Shown piece by piece: positions 61,987-64,000 of a DNA stretch of 64,000 nucleotides. The stretch lies in assembly GCA_964247055.1 (NCBI GenBank), contig OZ176054.1, forward strand, positions 6,138,001 to 6,202,000, read 5' to 3'. The stretch is from Paragordius varius. Lineage: Eukaryota > Nematomorpha. The translations under genes were made by a program, and so were the position numbers. Position 1 is the stretch's first letter. Every line of letters starts with the position of its first letter. The notes beneath the pieces were generated by a model. The model saw nothing but the letters and a program-made list of their open reading frames with translations. It made no database searches and had not been told where the DNA came from.

Positions 61987-64000
61987 ATGGACGCAAACAA
62001 ACCTCAACTTACTGCGTACGCATATTCATCCGGTTCAGACAACGAATATCAAAGCGATGAGGAAACAGAAACTATCAAAAGTAAAAGTGAATCTAGTGAT
62101 GATGTTGAAAAACAGAACAGCCAAAACGATGAAGATAGTAAAATTGAGGATAATATGGATTATGAAAATGATGATTCTAGCTTCAAAAATATATCTGGTA
62201 AAATAATTAATTATAATTATTTAGATTCAGAAAATGGAGATGATTTACTTACTGAATTAGTTGATGCCACTAGTGAAATTATGACTGAACCTGATAAAAA
62301 CGAAATAAATTCCGGACCATTTATATTTTGGGATAATGCAGGTCCAGTATGGTCACTCGCCTCTTCTCTTAAAAAATTAGCAAAGGAAAATGCTTTTTCT
62401 TTGGAAGGTATTAATTATATTTTAAGTATTTTAAGAGAAGAATATATTAACTAAATTACCCAAAACTAAAAGGTTATGTTCAGATGTATTGCAAGAAAAG
62501 TTTCGACATTTATACGATTTAAAACAAAAGGAACATTCAAAGTATTTACTATTAAAACACTCTTAGTTTGATTGCCTACTATATTCATTTTTTTGCAGCG
62601 AACAACAAAAAGATTTTAATTCCATGATAACTGATAATAAAGCATTTCGCAATCCCAGCATTTATGAAAAACTCTTACAGTATTGTGACATTGACGATAG
62701 TGGTACAAATTGTCCACCCACCACTGATTTTATTGTTAATTCCAGTTATAATACTAACTTTGACAATGAATCAGCTTCGGAAGATCCTAATTCACCGACA
62801 TCCAGAAATTCTCAAATTAAAAAATTGGGTATTAATCATTTTTTGACATGAAAAGTTATGTTTTTTTTAAATAAAAGTGTGAAATCTAAATTTGGCATAT
62901 TTTATTCTTTATATAATGCTTTTATATAAAAATGTCTTGAAACTGTTTTATATTATTAGTTTAACCCAATATTAAGCCTTGAATACGTTTGAATGATCCG
63001 AAAAATATCTAAAGTTGAATATTAACGGAATTTTTTTACCATTTTTTATATCATATTTTTAAAATCGTGTTTTTAAGGGTTTGATGTTTTGCTCTTTATG
63101 TAACGTATGTGTTTCATGAATTAATAAAATATATTTTTCGTATAATATGGATATAAAGGGAAGAGTGTCAATAGTTAATTGCAAAATCTCTCTATCTATA
63201 TGTACTATTTCTTTATTAATAATGTCCTTTCATTTTCTTGTTTACTGTAATTACATATTTACCCAACTCACCCTTAAACATATTTAATATGGTTAATTCT
63301 TAGTTTGAGCTAATACAATTTATATGTTAGTTAAAGGTGTTTTGCTTTTCCAGATTTTAAAAAATAAAAAGTATTTTTTTATTCAAGTGGGTTGTTTTGA
63401 TGAAAAATATGAACCTTAATGGAAAAATAATATAAAATTTTGTGTGCTAGGCCTTAAGCTTAATTTTGAATGTTTTAGTAATGTTTAAGGGTGAATTTAT
63501 GGTATTTTTAAAAAGCGCATGGCATAATTAATTGTGATTAATTTGATAGGTTATGGAATATATAATACCAAACGCTCTACCGGTAAAAGGTTATGGGGTA
63601 ATGCCAGTTTTTACGAAGAACTAGCCAAAACTCAAAAGACCGAAATGGAAAAATGGGAAAAAGACAGGTTAAATAGTTTATATATATAAGGATAATTTGG
63701 TCATTTTTTAATGCGTTAGTGACGACTGTGACCAATTATAAATATAACCAGTTAAAAACTTTTAAAAATATGTATAGATTACGTGGTTCAAAGAGTTTGT
63801 TGAAATTTAACGAATTCTATATGCTATTTAAACCAATTTAAACATTAAACTTTATTATGTTTGGTATACATACAACATATATTTTGCATTAGCATTAATG
63901 ATTGATTATAACCAGAATATGTGCATTCATAATGATTTGTTGTAGTTTTTTAATCGGATAAACCAACCCTTTTAATTGTATTTTATTTTAGAAAATTTTT
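61987..64000 (+). CDS. SAP30BP: SAP30BP/HCNGP (3' end outside window)
   Basis: Nuclear HCNGP-family protein that in other animals binds SAP30 of the Sin3-HDAC complex and acts in splicing. Exons 61987-62407, 62436-62541, 62599-62828, 63550-63667 and the start of a fifth at 63992; phases agree. The N-terminal part is acidic and low-complexity (YSSGSDNEYQSDEETE), as in the family. The conserved core reads RLCSDVLQEKFRHLYDLKQK, then KAFRNPSIYEKLLQYCDID, then YEELAKTQKTEMEKWEKDR. Compared with human there is an insertion of about 50 residues between the last two blocks. Intron 1 is 28 nt (62408-62435); it is the only choice of acceptor that avoids a stop. Introns 2 and 3 are 57 and 721 nt; the last contains a MITE. 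Confidence 0.92.
62408..62435 (+). other. 28-nt micro-intron (SAP30BP intron 1)
   Basis: Starts GTATTAA and ends TTTTAAG. Read through, the frame stops at 62452-62454 just before the conserved LPKTKRLCSDVLQEK block; removal restores it. Confidence 0.8.
63248..63509. repeat. Probable MITE copy C in SAP30BP intron 3
   Basis: Diverged ends (ATATTTACCCAACTCACCCT and the mirror of CATAAATTCACCCTTAAACA) resemble the inner terminal repeat of copies A and B. Spacing is similar (~260 bp). Confidence 0.5.

Noticed and set aside
1-64000. CRISPR array, bacterial operon, rRNA or true tRNA genes
   Set aside because: No regularly spaced repeats, no Shine-Dalgarno or operon structure, and the only tRNA-like sequence is the SINE head at 42180-42250.
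1-64000. Assigning the sequence to dicyemids on intron size alone
   Set aside because: Introns of about 26 nt fit, but many introns here are hundreds of bases to several kb, and the 5' bias also fits flatworms. The window does not decide.

Overview
The window looks like nuclear DNA from an invertebrate animal with an AT-rich genome (roughly three quarters A+T by eye). Evidence for this is conserved metazoan genes split by GT-AG introns, and many eukaryotic transposons (LINE, Penelope-like, hAT, mariner, Helitron-like and short MITE-type elements). I cannot name the species. The very short introns at the 5' ends of genes recall flatworms (short 5' introns in schistosomes) and dicyemid mesozoans (introns of about 26 nt), but either assignment is inference.

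Layout: 318-6977 (+) is the 3' part of PIKfyve (DEP, Cpn60/TCP1, Cys-rich and lipid-kinase domains); its 5' part lies off the left edge. 15768-7305 (-) is TAMM41, reconstructed in full as seven exons. Its 6.4-kb third intron holds a twin-primed (5'-inverted) LINE with a 10-bp target duplication and a Penelope-like GIY-YIG insertion flanked by inverted repeats. 15851-18050 (+) is a complete ten-exon UCHL5 starting 82 bp from TAMM41, head to head. 21774-26328 (+) is a complete five-exon fascin. 26554-27030 (+) is an unrecognised 158-codon ORF. 27.5-31.3 kb is a decayed mariner interrupted by a hAT element, itself interrupted by a TTAA-type MITE. 32027-35320 (+) is a membrane-anchored tandem tyrosine phosphatase in which both domains have lost catalytic residues. 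61896-38100 (-) is a ~24-kb multi-exon gene for a single-pass membrane protein with an Asn/Ser-rich cytoplasmic tail, possibly TMEM131-like. 61987-64000 (+) is SAP30BP, head to head with it (90 bp) and running off the right edge.

The strongest signal is intron architecture. Nine introns of 21-35 nt, all GT-AG and all needed to keep frame and family alignment, are the 5'-most introns of four different genes (UCHL5, TAMM41, the membrane-protein gene, SAP30BP). Downstream introns in the same genes run from 57 nt to over 6 kb, and several of the long ones are made mostly of identifiable transposons. The genes do not form a functional cluster: they serve phosphoinositide synthesis, mitochondrial CDP-DAG synthesis, deubiquitination, actin bundling, signalling and transcription or splicing. 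What links them is shared promoters and shared intron structure.
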